NCBI RefSeq assembly: GCF_025354435.1
Contig: NZ_JANXMU010000007.1
Span: forward strand, 62,001 to 126,000
DNA from: Rhodoferax sp.
Lineage (GTDB): Bacteria; Pseudomonadota; Gammaproteobacteria; Burkholderiales; Burkholderiaceae_C
Length of the DNA: 64,000 bases
Direction: 5' to 3'
Shown here: positions 16,924 through 25,539 of the stretch, piece by piece
Layout of the letters: each line of letters opens with the position of its first letter
Position numbering within the stretch: the stretch's first letter is position 1
Notes under the pieces: generated by a model
The model's database searches: none
What the model was told of the DNA's origin: nothing
What the model saw: only the letters and a program-made list of their open reading frames with translations
Position numbers and translations under genes: made by a program

Positions 16924-18024
16924 ATGGTCCACCGCGTCATCCCCCTGCTGGACCAGCGCACGCACGCGCTGCGGTCGGCTACCTTGGTGGATGGTCCGCT
17001 GCTAGACCAGCTCCACCGACCGCTGCACGACCTGCGCATCAGCGTCACCGACCGCTGCAACTTCCGCTGTAGCTACTGCATGCCCAAGGCGGTGTTCAAT
17101 AAGGACTACCCCTACCTGCCGCACAGCGCGCTGCTGAGCTTCGAGGAAATCACCCGCGTAGCCCGCGTGGCCGTGGCCCAGGGGGTACGCAAGATCCGCC
17201 TCACCGGTGGAGAACCGCTGCTGCGCAAAAACATCGAGTTGTTGATCGCCCAACTGGCCCAGTTGCACACACCGGACGGCCAGCCGCTAGACCTGACCCT
17301 GACCACCAACGGCGCGCTGCTGGCCCGCAAGGCCCAGGCCTTGAAAGACGCAGGCCTGCAGCGCCTGACCGTCAGCCTGGACGGGCTGGATGACACCATC
17401 TTCCGCAAAATGAACGACGTGGACTTCCCGGTGCGCGACGTACTAGACGGGCTGGAAGCTGCGCACAAGGCCGGGCTGGCCGACATCAAGGTCAACATGG
17501 TGGTCCAGCGCGGCACGAATGACCACGAGATCCTGCCCATGGCCCGGCACTTCAAAGGCACGGGCAGCACCCTGCGCTTTATCGAATACATGGACGTGGG
17601 GGCCACCAACGGCTGGCGCATGGACCAGGTCGTCCCCTCCCGCGAAGTGCTGCAGACCCTGCAAACCCAGTGGGCGTTGCGCCCGCTGGCCCCCCATACG
17701 CCCGGCGAAACCGCCCAGCGCTGGGCCTATGCCGACGGCAGCGGCGAGGTGGGTGTAATCAGCAGCGTGACCCAGGCCTTTTGCGCCGATTGCAGCCGCG
17801 CCCGCCTGTCCACCGACGGCAAGCTGTACCTGTGCCTGTTTGCCAGCCAGGGCCACGACCTACGGGATCTGCTGCGTGGCGAAGCGACCGACGCACACCT
17901 GACCGCCGCCATCCAGCACATCTGGCAAGGCCGCAGCGACCGCTACTCGGCCCTGCGCGCCGCGCTGCCTGCCGACACCGGTACCGGTGCGCGGCGGGTG
18001 GAGATGAGCTACATCGGTGGTTGA
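16924..18024 (+). CDS. moaA: GTP 3',8-cyclase (molybdenum cofactor biosynthesis)
   Basis: A 366-residue radical SAM enzyme that starts molybdopterin synthesis by rearranging GTP. The N-terminal cluster motif is CNFRCSYC (C-x3-C-x2-C), with [10 protein letters not shown] following. The C-terminal second 4Fe-4S cluster is [18 protein letters not shown], and the protein ends in the functional double glycine SYIGG. ATG 16924 is chosen; a longer in-frame start would run into selD. It overlaps mobA by 8 bases. Confidence 0.96.
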   Translation: MVHRVIPLLDQRTHALRSATLVDGPLLDQLHRPLHDLRISVTDRCNFRCSYCMPKAVFNKDYPYLPHSALLSFEEITRVARVAVAQGVRKIRLTGGEPLLRKNIELLIAQLAQLHTPDGQPLDLTLTTNGALLARKAQALKDAGLQRLTVSLDGLDDTIFRKMNDVDFPVRDVLDGLEAAHKAGLADIKVNMVVQRGTNDHEILPMARHFKGTGSTLRFIEYMDVGATNGWRMDQVVPSREVLQTLQTQWALRPLAPHTPGETAQRWAYADGSGEVGVISSVTQAFCADCSRARLSTDGKLYLCLFASQGHDLRDLLRGEATDAHLTAAIQHIWQGRSDRYSALRAALPADTGTGARRVEMSYIGG

Positions 18025-18613
18025 AGTGCGCCACATCACCGGCTTGGTGCTGGCCGGGGGCCGGGGCACGCGCATGGGCGGCGTGGACAAGGGCTTGCAG
18101 GATTTCCAAGGCCAACCGCTGGCGCTGCACGCGCTGAACCGGCTGCAGCCCCAGGTGGCGACGCTGATGCTCAACGCCAACCGCCATCTGGCCGATTACG
18201 CAGCCTTCGGCGTGCCGGTGTGGCCCGATGCCGATGCGGAATTTACCGGGCCATTGGCCGGCATGCTGGCCGGGCTGACCCACTGCACTACGCCGTTTTT
18301 GGCCACCGTGCCTTGTGACGCGCCGCTGTTTCCGCTGGACCTGGTGCAGCGTTTAGCCGCCGTGGACGCCGACATCGTGGTGGCCACTGCGGCCGACGAC
18401 AGCGGCGTGCAGCGCCTGCAACCCGTCTTCTGCCTGCTACGCACCGATCTGCACGCCAGCCTGGCGCAGTTTCTGGCCGCCGGTGGCCGCAAGGTCGGCC
18501 AGTGGATGGCGCAGCACCACTGCGTGCGTGTGGCGTTCGCGGAGCCCCAGGCGTTTGCCAATGCGAACACGCAAGCTGAATTGACAGAAATTCAGCATAA
18601 AATCAACCTCTAG
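18017..18613 (+). CDS. mobA: Molybdenum cofactor guanylyltransferase
   Basis: A 198-residue nucleotidyltransferase that joins GMP to molybdopterin to give the guanine dinucleotide cofactor. The GTP-binding signature [18 protein letters not shown] is at the N-terminus, followed by [17 protein letters not shown] and [15 protein letters not shown] 18017 is the likely start and overlaps the end of moaA. The bis-MGD product would serve enzymes such as formate dehydrogenase or DMSO-reductase-type proteins, none of which is in the window. Confidence 0.93.
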   Translation: MVEVRHITGLVLAGGRGTRMGGVDKGLQDFQGQPLALHALNRLQPQVATLMLNANRHLADYAAFGVPVWPDADAEFTGPLAGMLAGLTHCTTPFLATVPCDAPLFPLDLVQRLAAVDADIVVATAADDSGVQRLQPVFCLLRTDLHASLAQFLAAGGRKVGQWMAQHHCVRVAFAEPQAFANANTQAELTEIQHKINL

Positions 18614-18653
18614 TGCTTACTATACATACATAGTATGCTACTAAAAATGTAGC
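18608..18653 (+). repeat. Dispersed intergenic palindrome, copy 5 (diverged)
   Basis: TAGTGCTTACTATACATACA then TAGTATGCTACTAAAAATGT. The inner arms TACTAT and ATAGTA pair. It lies between the convergent mobA and O-antigen-ligase-like genes. Confidence 0.55.
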
Positions 18654-18657
18654 CACC

Positions 18658-21216
18658 CTATCGCCGTCCAGACGAAGCCGACCGCGCAACCGTCGCCTGC
18701 CGCACAGTCAACCCCAGCAACAGCACCACATAAAACACAAACGCCAGCCGCGGCACATCCACCAGGCTGTCAAACAGGCCGACCAGCACAAAGCCGACCA
18801 AACCACCCCCAATGCCCGGGGCCAGTGGGTGGTCCTTGGCGGAGCCCATCGTCACCCGCCACAGGGCGGCCAGCAGCATGGCAGAGAACAGGAGCAAGCC
18901 CACGCCGCCCTGGTCAAACAGCACGTTCATAAACACGTTCTTGATGTGCCAGGGCAAGTGGTTGCGGTCGCTGGAGAAAAACCAACGCTGCATGTCCGCA
19001 GAAAAGTCGCCGTTGTCCAGCAACTGGCGGCCATCCGGGCCGAGCAGTTGGATGTTGTCCACATCCAGCAGTCCCAAGGCGGTATCGGTGGCAATAGAAA
19101 ACGCCACCAGCCGGGGCGCGAACCAGTTGCTACCGCCCAGATCGTTGCCCGCCAAGGGAACCCGCATGTCCTGCCACACGCCTGGCATGGGCTTGACCAC
19201 GGTGCTCGCCAGAATGCAGCCACCGTTGTAAAGCAAATGCTTTTCGCAGACCTCCAGGTGCAGGCCCAGTTCGTTGGCGGTACGCACCCGCAGGGCCACG
19301 GTGACCGGGCCCTCGGGCGCGCGGATGCGCTGTGAGACGCGCAAAATTTCACCCCAGCCCATGTACTGCTGCTTACCGCCGCCCAGCACTAGGTAGGTGT
19401 TGCCATTCTGGCTTTTGAGCCGGTAGTCACCCGGGTGCTCGGTGGACGCACCGGTCAGGTAGTAACTGGCGGGGTAGCGCCCCATGCCCTTGCCCAGCAC
19501 CGGGTCCAGCGGGGCCGAGAGCATGTTCCAGCCCTGCGTCCAATGGGACACGCGGGTGTCCATGTCGCTGCTGGTGGTGGAAAAGCGCTCGCTCATGTAC
19601 GCGCCGCCGCCAAAAATGCTCACGATGCCGCCCAACATGGCCATGCCCGCCCAGCTGGTGGCCTGCCAGCGGGTACTGGTAGGCCACACGGCTTTGGGCG
19701 ATGCCCCGGCCACCAGCGTCAGCAACATAAAGCCCACCAGCACCGGCAGCATCGCATCGCCACCGCGCGCATAGCCCCAATGTTCGGCCACCAGGCCCGC
19801 ACCCACCAGCACGGCCATGAAGCCCGCCAGGGCCAGCTGTGCCGCCAGGCCTACGCGCACCCGCTTGCCCGGCACCGCCACGGCAGTCGTGAGGCTGGCA
19901 AACAGCAGGGCCAACGTCAACAGCAGGCAGGCACCATAGCCGAGGTACGAAGCCTTGGAGCCCAGCATGGCCCCGGCCCACAGCGCCAGGCTAAGCAAGA
20001 CCCCGGCGACCAGCCCCACCATCCAGTCCATCGCTTTGAAACGGCGCAGCACACCGGCCAGCGGCATGGCCACCGCAGCGGCCCCTAGCAAGGCCAACAG
20101 GCCGCGGTAGCCGCTGGACGGAAAGGTCCACAGAACCGCCCCGCCAAACAGCACCAGCAGCACCGCACCCGCTCCCAGGCTGAGCTTGGGTGCAGTAACC
20201 GCAACATCCGCAGCAGCGGTTGGCCCGCCCCGGCGCAGCTGGCGGCGGGCGCTGAGCAGGCACAGTGCTACCGTCACCGCCAGCCCCACCGGCACAGCCA
20301 GATACACCCCGCGTGAAAAGGTCGTCAGGCAGGCGTAGCCCGCCAAGCCCAGGCAGGCCACCACAGCGGCCCAGCGTCGGTGCGAGCGGGCCACGAACAG
20401 CTCGCGCAGCACAAACGGCATCAGCAGGGCCAAAAACCCGTCCAGCGCCGCGCCGCCCACGTGCATTTCCCAAAACAGGCCGGTGGTGCGGTAATCGGTC
20501 GAAAAATTGAACAGGCCCACAAAAGCCATGCGCTCCCACACCGTGGCCAGCGACGCGCCCGCCAGCCCCAGCATCAGGCCCATGGCCAGCCAGGTCGGGG
20601 CCTGCGCGCCACGGCGCACCACGGCGGCCCGCCACAGCGGCATCACCAACAGCGCCAGAAAGAAGCTTTTGGCCAGACGCAGGCTGTTCATCGGCTCGTG
20701 GTAACCCTGGAACCAACCAAAGCTGAAGCCGCCTGCATCGGCAAAACCGCGCGCCATGGCCACCAGCGTCGAGGCGGCAAACAGCAGCAGCAGCAGCCAC
20801 GCGCCCGCCGAGCTACGGGGCTGGCGCGCCACCGGCACGGCCTGGGCCGACGGCCAGGCCAGCCGGGCATAGCCCCCCACCGCAGCGGCCAACACCAGCA
20901 GATCCAGCTCTTCAAAAGTGATCCAGCCGGTCCAAGGCGCAAAGCCGATCAGCGGCAGCAGCAGCGGCACGGCAATCAACCAGCTATCGGGCCAGACAAA
21001 AAAGGCCACGCAGCAGGCCACAAACACCAGGCTGGCCACCCAGGGGGCGACCGGGTAGTGCAGCACCAAAAACACCCCCAGAGCGGCCAGCACCAGCGCC
21101 CACAGCCCCACCGACCAGCGGATGCCCGCCCCATGCGGCTTGGCATGCGACCGCGAACCCGACCGGCTGGGGTGCAAGGCGCTCTCGGTGGATCTCACTC
21201 TGTTGCTGCTGTCCAT
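18658..21216 (-). CDS. O-antigen ligase/polymerase-like membrane protein with inserted beta-sandwich domain
   Basis: An 852-residue integral membrane protein with about 14 or more hydrophobic helices. The region around residues 230-330 (NSLRLAKSFF, WERMAFVGLFNFSTDYRTTGLF) resembles O-antigen ligase/polymerase family proteins, which move lipid-linked glycans in the periplasm. Unusually, residues about 590-770 form a non-membrane, carbohydrate-binding-module-like segment (ILRVSQRIRAPEGPVTVALR, LLDVDNIQLLGPDGRQLLDN) before the last helices. An alternative start at 21285 would add 23 residues; I chose ATG 21216. It is divergent from the DUF1345 gene and near lipid A modification genes. Confidence 0.75.
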   Translation of the reverse strand: MDSSNRVRSTESALHPSRSGSRSHAKPHGAGIRWSVGLWALVLAALGVFLVLHYPVAPWVASLVFVACCVAFFVWPDSWLIAVPLLLPLIGFAPWTGWITFEELDLLVLAAAVGGYARLAWPSAQAVPVARQPRSSAGAWLLLLLFAASTLVAMARGFADAGGFSFGWFQGYHEPMNSLRLAKSFFLALLVMPLWRAAVVRRGAQAPTWLAMGLMLGLAGASLATVWERMAFVGLFNFSTDYRTTGLFWEMHVGGAALDGFLALLMPFVLRELFVARSHRRWAAVVACLGLAGYACLTTFSRGVYLAVPVGLAVTVALCLLSARRQLRRGGPTAAADVAVTAPKLSLGAGAVLLVLFGGAVLWTFPSSGYRGLLALLGAAAVAMPLAGVLRRFKAMDWMVGLVAGVLLSLALWAGAMLGSKASYLGYGACLLLTLALLFASLTTAVAVPGKRVRVGLAAQLALAGFMAVLVGAGLVAEHWGYARGGDAMLPVLVGFMLLTLVAGASPKAVWPTSTRWQATSWAGMAMLGGIVSIFGGGAYMSERFSTTSSDMDTRVSHWTQGWNMLSAPLDPVLGKGMGRYPASYYLTGASTEHPGDYRLKSQNGNTYLVLGGGKQQYMGWGEILRVSQRIRAPEGPVTVALRVRTANELGLHLEVCEKHLLYNGGCILASTVVKPMPGVWQDMRVPLAGNDLGGSNWFAPRLVAFSIATDTALGLLDVDNIQLLGPDGRQLLDNGDFSADMQRWFFSSDRNHLPWHIKNVFMNVLFDQGGVGLLLFSAMLLAALWRVTMGSAKDHPLAPGIGGGLVGFVLVGLFDSLVDVPRLAFVFYVVLLLGLTVRQATVARSASSGRR

Positions 21217-21347
21217 CCTGGGGGCCGCCTGGTTAATTAAGTTGCAGGATGGTAGCGCAGCAGTGTGCATTTGCCGCACTTTCACCGCGCCGCAAAGACC
21301 CCGTAAAGCCGCTCAACGCCAAAAGGGCCATCGTTAGAATCGCACCG

Positions 21348-22022
21348 ATGAATCCCCTGCCCCGCTTTTTTATGTTCCGCCAGGTCCACACCCGGCCCCG
21401 CCTGTTTGCCTCGGGGCTGGTAGGCCTGCTCGCCGCGCTGTTGCTGGCGGGCGTGCCCGGGCTGCAAACCGTCACCCGGCTGGTGATCAGTTGGAATGTG
21501 TTTGCCTGCCTGTACCTAGTGCTGGCCGTGCACATGATGGTGAAGGCTGACCACGATCAGATGCGCATGCGTGCTCCGCAGCAGGACGAAGGGCGGCGCA
21601 CCGTGCTCGCCATGGTGGTGTTGGCCGCGCTGGCCACGCTGGGGGCCATCCTTGCCGAACTGGCGGTGGTGAAAGATATGCATGGTGCCCTGCGCTACGC
21701 CCACATCGCGCTGGCCACGCTGACCATCGCCACTTCCTGGGCCTTTACCCATGTGATGTTTGCGCTGCACTACGCCCACGATTTCTACTCCAACCGGGCG
21801 AAAAAACAACCCGCCGGGCTGGAGTTCCCTGGCACCGAGAGACCCGACTACGGCGACTTCATCTACTTCGCCTTCATCATCGGTACCTCGGGCCAGACGG
21901 CCGACGTCAGCCTGACCACCTCGGCCATGCGCCGCACCGGGGTGCTGCACTGTGTGCTGGCCTTCTTTTTTAACACCACGCTGGTGGCGCTGACCATCAA
22001 CATCGCTTCGGGGCTGTTTTGA
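21348..22022 (+). CDS. DUF1345 integral membrane protein
   Basis: A 224-residue protein with about five transmembrane helices. The family-defining C-terminal half includes WAFTHVMFALHYAHDFY, FPGTERPDYGDFIYFAFIIG and TSGQTADVSLTTSAMRR. DUF1345 members are inner-membrane proteins of unknown role. It precedes the ArnT-like glycosyltransferase gene with only 2 bases between them, so the two are very likely co-translated. That links this family here with lipid A or envelope modification by context only. Confidence 0.85.
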   Translation: MNPLPRFFMFRQVHTRPRLFASGLVGLLAALLLAGVPGLQTVTRLVISWNVFACLYLVLAVHMMVKADHDQMRMRAPQQDEGRRTVLAMVVLAALATLGAILAELAVVKDMHGALRYAHIALATLTIATSWAFTHVMFALHYAHDFYSNRAKKQPAGLEFPGTERPDYGDFIYFAFIIGTSGQTADVSLTTSAMRRTGVLHCVLAFFFNTTLVALTINIASGLF

Positions 22023-22024
22023 GT

Positions 22025-23515
22025 ATGTCCACCTTTTTGGCATCACCCCGCCGGGTGCTGGCACTGCTGGCCGTCTGGCTGCTGGCCACCCTGGGTGCGC
22101 GCCCGCTGCTGCTGCCCGACGAAGGCCGCTACGGCAACGTCGCCCGTGAAATGCTGCAGGGCAATGGCTTTGGCCACGGCCTGGTGCCCACGCTGAACGG
22201 CCTGCCCTTCTTCCACAAGCCGCCGCTGATGTACTGGCTGGACATGGCCGCCATGCAGCTGCTGGGCGTCAACGCCTTTGCCGCCCGGTTTGGCGCGTTC
22301 GTGGGGGCCTGGCTGATGGGCGCGGCGCTGTTTCTGGCACTGCGCCGCTGGGTTGGGCTGCGGCCCGCCACCACCACGCTGGGGGTGCTGGCCACCTGCC
22401 CGTTCTTCTTTGTGGGCAGCCAGTACGCCAACTTGGACATGTTGGTGGCCGGGGTGCTGACGGCCACCGTGCTGTGCTTTGTGCGCGCTGTGGAGTCGCC
22501 CAGCAAAGTAGACCTGCGCTGGCTGCTGGCCGCCTGGCTGGCCTGCGCGCTAGCGGTGCTGGCCAAGGGGCTGATCGGCATCGTGCTGCCGATGCTGATT
22601 CTGGGCCCCTGGCTGCTGGCGCAGGGGCGCTGGCGGCAGATTTTGCGCATGCTGCACCCGCTGGGGTTGCTGGTGTTTGTGGCGGTAGCCGGGCCGTGGT
22701 TTGTACTGATGCAGCGCGAGTTTGCAGAGTTCAACGACTACTTTTTTATCGAGCAGCACTTCCGCCGCTTTGCCCAGGCGGGCTTCAACAACGTGCACCC
22801 GTTCTGGTTCTACATCGCCGTGCTGCCCGCGCTCACCCTGCCCTGGCCACTGTGGCTGCGCCGCCCGGCGGCCAACGTAACCGAAGCCGATGCCACGGCC
22901 CTGCCCGGCCTGACCAGTCTGCTGGTCTGGTGGGGCATTGCGGTGGTGGGCTTCTTCAGCCTGCCCAGTAGCAAGCTGGTGGGCTACATCCTGCCCGCCC
23001 TGGCCCCGTGGTGTGCGCTGCTGGGTTTGGTGGTGGCGCGGGGCCGGGCCTGGCGCTGGGTGCTGCCCGCCAGCGCGCTGGCCTGTCTGGCCATCGTGGC
23101 AGGCCTGGCCTGGAAAGCCCCCGGCTCGCACCGCGATGTGGCCGAGCGCCTCGCCGCGCTGCAGCAGCCCGGCGACCGCGTGGTCTTCATCAACAGCGCG
23201 TTCTACGACGTGCCGTTTTATGCCCAGCTGAAAACGCCGGCCATCGTGCTCAGCGACTGGAACGACCCGACCATCCCCCAGCGCGACAACTGGCGCAAGG
23301 AATTCGCCGATGCCGCCCGCTTCGACCCTGCTGCCGCAGCAAAAATACTGTGGACGCTGGACCGTGCCAAAGACCTGCGCTGCGGCTCCGGCAGCACCTG
23401 GCTGGTGGCCGACAAGGGCTACCAGCCACCCGCTGCAATGGGTAGCGTCAGCCCGGTTTTCGTGGGTGCGAACGCGCAACTGCTCCAAGTAGCCCGCGCA
23501 ACCGATTGTCCGTAA
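22025..23515 (+). CDS. ArnT-like family 39/83 glycosyltransferase
   Basis: A 496-residue multi-helix GT-C transferase. The first periplasmic loop has LPDEGRYGNVAREML (catalytic acidic residue as in ArnT's DETRY motif) and later PFFHKPPLMYWLDM. ArnT relatives transfer an amino sugar from undecaprenyl phosphate to lipid A phosphates at the periplasmic side. The neighbouring family-2 glycosyltransferase and YdjC-type deacetylase genes are the other two steps of the Francisella FlmF2-NaxD-FlmK and Bordetella Lgm routes. ATG 22025 is preferred to a TTG at 22019. Confidence 0.85.
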   Translation: MSTFLASPRRVLALLAVWLLATLGARPLLLPDEGRYGNVAREMLQGNGFGHGLVPTLNGLPFFHKPPLMYWLDMAAMQLLGVNAFAARFGAFVGAWLMGAALFLALRRWVGLRPATTTLGVLATCPFFFVGSQYANLDMLVAGVLTATVLCFVRAVESPSKVDLRWLLAAWLACALAVLAKGLIGIVLPMLILGPWLLAQGRWRQILRMLHPLGLLVFVAVAGPWFVLMQREFAEFNDYFFIEQHFRRFAQAGFNNVHPFWFYIAVLPALTLPWPLWLRRPAANVTEADATALPGLTSLLVWWGIAVVGFFSLPSSKLVGYILPALAPWCALLGLVVARGRAWRWVLPASALACLAIVAGLAWKAPGSHRDVAERLAALQQPGDRVVFINSAFYDVPFYAQLKTPAIVLSDWNDPTIPQRDNWRKEFADAARFDPAAAAKILWTLDRAKDLRCGSGSTWLVADKGYQPPAAMGSVSPVFVGANAQLLQVARATDCP

Positions 23516-23520
23516 ATTTA

Positions 23521-23580
23521 CAAAAAATCGGGCTTTAGCGCAGATATCACCTACGCTAGTAGCTACTTAAACAATAGCAA
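23521..23580 (+). repeat. Dispersed intergenic palindrome, copy 6
   Basis: GGGCTTTAGCGCAGATATCA then CCTACGCTAGTAGCTACTTA with an AATAGCAAC tail. It fills the space between the convergent ArnT-like and YdjC-type genes. Confidence 0.8.
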
Positions 23581-24396
23581 CTACCACACTAGGCCTAGTG
23601 CCACGTCGGCAGCCTGCAGATCCTGCAAGAACGCATCGCTGCCCAGGTAGGCCAACTCCCGCACCCGCGCCGGAGCAATCGGGTCGGTTACCGCGGGCAC
23701 CTCCTCACGGTAGCCAGGGTGGCAAAACAGCAAGCCGCCTGCGGCAGGCAGCGCCGCCAGCCAGCCGCGCATCTGGCCACCGTAATCGGGGTCGATGAAG
23801 TCGTAGGCACCGGTCAGGCTGGAGTTGTGGCGGATGCCGCGCTGCACCAGCGCCCGCTGCAGCGCCCACCCGCCGGTGCCCTCGATCAACCAGCGTTTCA
23901 CCCCAAAGCCCGGCCCGGTGAGGTGGCCGGTATTGCGCACGGCGGGCACACTGGGCAGTACTGAGATGGCCGCCAACACCACCCCGCGCACGCCGGGCAG
24001 GTGGTGCACATGCTGGTGGCCGTCGACAAACTGCGGCGCGGCCCCGGTGGCATCGGCAAACGCCTGCCACTGCGCTGCCCATTCGGCGGCCAGGGCGGCC
24101 AGGGGCAACTGGTGCAGGTGCGCAGCCAGAATCAGGCGCGGCAAGGGCAGAAATTGCGGCCACACACGGCGCAACTCGGCGCTCAGCGGTGCACCTTCGG
24201 TCAAATTGAAATGCAGGCCGCGCTGCACCTGGGCAGGCAGGTCGGCCAGCAGCGGCAGCGAGGCACGCCAGGCGGGGGCCTGGGGCATGCACGAGACAAT
24301 GGTGATGCGTCCGGCGTGGGCCAGTTCGCTAATCGCCTGCGAGATGCCCAGCGTGAGGCCGAAATCGTCAGTGCAGACGGCCAAAGTCCTGGGCAC
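23581..24396 (-). CDS. ChbG/HpnK (YdjC)-family carbohydrate deacetylase, NaxD/LgmC-like
   Basis: A 271-residue metal-dependent deacetylase. The motifs AVCTDDFGLT at the N-terminus (metal-binding Asp pair) and FVDGHQHVHHLP near residue 125 are the family's catalytic signatures. Members deacetylate chitooligosaccharides, hopanoid glucosamine or, in the NaxD branch, undecaprenyl-phosphate-N-acetylhexosamine. The 1-base overlap with the family-2 glycosyltransferase and the adjacent ArnT-like gene favour the NaxD/LgmC role on the cytoplasmic face. The start is GTG 24396. Substrate is inferred from context. Confidence 0.85.
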   Translation of the reverse strand: MPRTLAVCTDDFGLTLGISQAISELAHAGRITIVSCMPQAPAWRASLPLLADLPAQVQRGLHFNLTEGAPLSAELRRVWPQFLPLPRLILAAHLHQLPLAALAAEWAAQWQAFADATGAAPQFVDGHQHVHHLPGVRGVVLAAISVLPSVPAVRNTGHLTGPGFGVKRWLIEGTGGWALQRALVQRGIRHNSSLTGAYDFIDPDYGGQMRGWLAALPAAGGLLFCHPGYREEVPAVTDPIAPARVRELAYLGSDAFLQDLQAADVALGLVW

Positions 24397-25394
24397 TACG
24401 CCTCCGGGTCCGCAAAGTTGCTGCGCCCCAGCTCCGAGGCCACGATGTAGATCGGCCGCTGCTTGACTTCGTCAAAAATCCGCCCCACGTACTCGCCCAG
24501 AATGCCGATAGACAGCAGCTGTACGCCGCTGAAAAACAGCATGCTGGTGGCCAGCGTGGCCCAACCCGGCACGGGCCGGGCTTCAAAGAAATGCTCAAAC
24601 ACAATCCACAGCCCAAACAGCATGGCCCCGAAGGCGATCAGGATGCCCAAGGCGCTCCACAAACGCAGCGGAAAGTTGGTGAATGAGGTCACCCCGGTAA
24701 ACGCCAGCCGCGCCAGCCCACGGATCGAAAAACTGCTCTTGCCCGAGGCCCGTTCATGCGGCGTGTAGGGCAAGATTTCGGTGCGAAAGCCGACCCAGGC
24801 AAACAGGCCTTTCATGAAGCGGTTGCGCTCGGGCAGGGATTTGAGCGCATCCACCACGCGGCGGTCCATCAGCCTGAAGTCGCCCGCATCCACCGGAATC
24901 TGCACCATGCGGTTGGTGTTGACCAACCGGTAAAACAGCCAGGTACCCACGCGTTTAGCCAGGCTTTCATCGGCGCGGGTGGCGCGGGTGGCGCAGACCA
25001 TGTCCACCCCGTCGCGCCAGCGCGCCAGCATGGGGGCGATCATCTCTACCGGGTGCTGCAGATCGGCATCCATGCACACCACCACTTCGCCCTGGGCGTG
25101 TTCGATACCGGCGGTAAGGGCACATTCCTTGCCGAAGTTGCGGCTCAGGCGCACATAGCGCACGCCCGGCTCCACCAGCCACGACAGCATGGCCACCGGG
25201 GTGGCATCGCGGCTGCCGTCATCCACCACCAGCACCTCCCACTGGTCGGTCACGTCACGCAACGTGGCGGTCAGCACGGCCAGCAATGCGGGCAGGTTGG
25301 TGGCTTCGTTGAACGCGGGCACCACCACGCTGATGCGGGGGCGCAAGGCGCGCGCTGGTACGGGGGCGGGGGCCAAAACGGAAGGGTTATTCAT
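24396..25394 (-). CDS. Family 2 glycosyltransferase, undecaprenyl-phosphate sugar synthase type (GtrB/ArnC/FlmF2-like)
   Basis: A 332-residue protein. The N-terminal GT-A domain starts SVVVPAFNEATNLPALL and has VVCMDADLQHPVEM (DxD metal site) near residue 110. Two C-terminal transmembrane helices (about 232-255 and 270-292) follow, ending GEYVGRIFDEVKQRP. This layout belongs to enzymes loading a sugar on undecaprenyl or dolichyl phosphate. The next gene encodes a YdjC deacetylase with 1-base overlap. I suggest it makes undecaprenyl-P-N-acetylhexosamine, later deacetylated and moved to lipid A. ATG 25394 is preferred to GTG 25400. Confidence 0.87.
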   Translation of the reverse strand: MNNPSVLAPAPVPARALRPRISVVVPAFNEATNLPALLAVLTATLRDVTDQWEVLVVDDGSRDATPVAMLSWLVEPGVRYVRLSRNFGKECALTAGIEHAQGEVVVCMDADLQHPVEMIAPMLARWRDGVDMVCATRATRADESLAKRVGTWLFYRLVNTNRMVQIPVDAGDFRLMDRRVVDALKSLPERNRFMKGLFAWVGFRTEILPYTPHERASGKSSFSIRGLARLAFTGVTSFTNFPLRLWSALGILIAFGAMLFGLWIVFEHFFEARPVPGWATLATSMLFFSGVQLLSIGILGEYVGRIFDEVKQRPIYIVASELGRSNFADPEA

Positions 25395-25479
25395 ACACAC
25401 TATTATCTAAAGGGCCTGATCGACCGCCCCAAGTGTAGGGGCAGCCGCAGCGGTATTCCACCGCCTATTTTTATATAAA

Positions 25480-25535
25480 TAAAATGGCTCTAGCGCAGAC
25501 TCTACCTGCGCTAGCAGCTATTAAATAAGTAGTAA
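25480..25535 (+). repeat. Dispersed intergenic palindrome, copy 7 (closest to consensus)
   Basis: GGCTCTAGCGCAGACTCTAC then CTGCGCTAGCAGCTATTAAA with AAGTAGTAAC. The arms CTAGCGCA and TGCGCTAG pair perfectly (8 bp, 9-base loop). It ends 4 bases before the hydrolase start codon. Confidence 0.85.
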
Positions 25536-25539
25536 CCCT

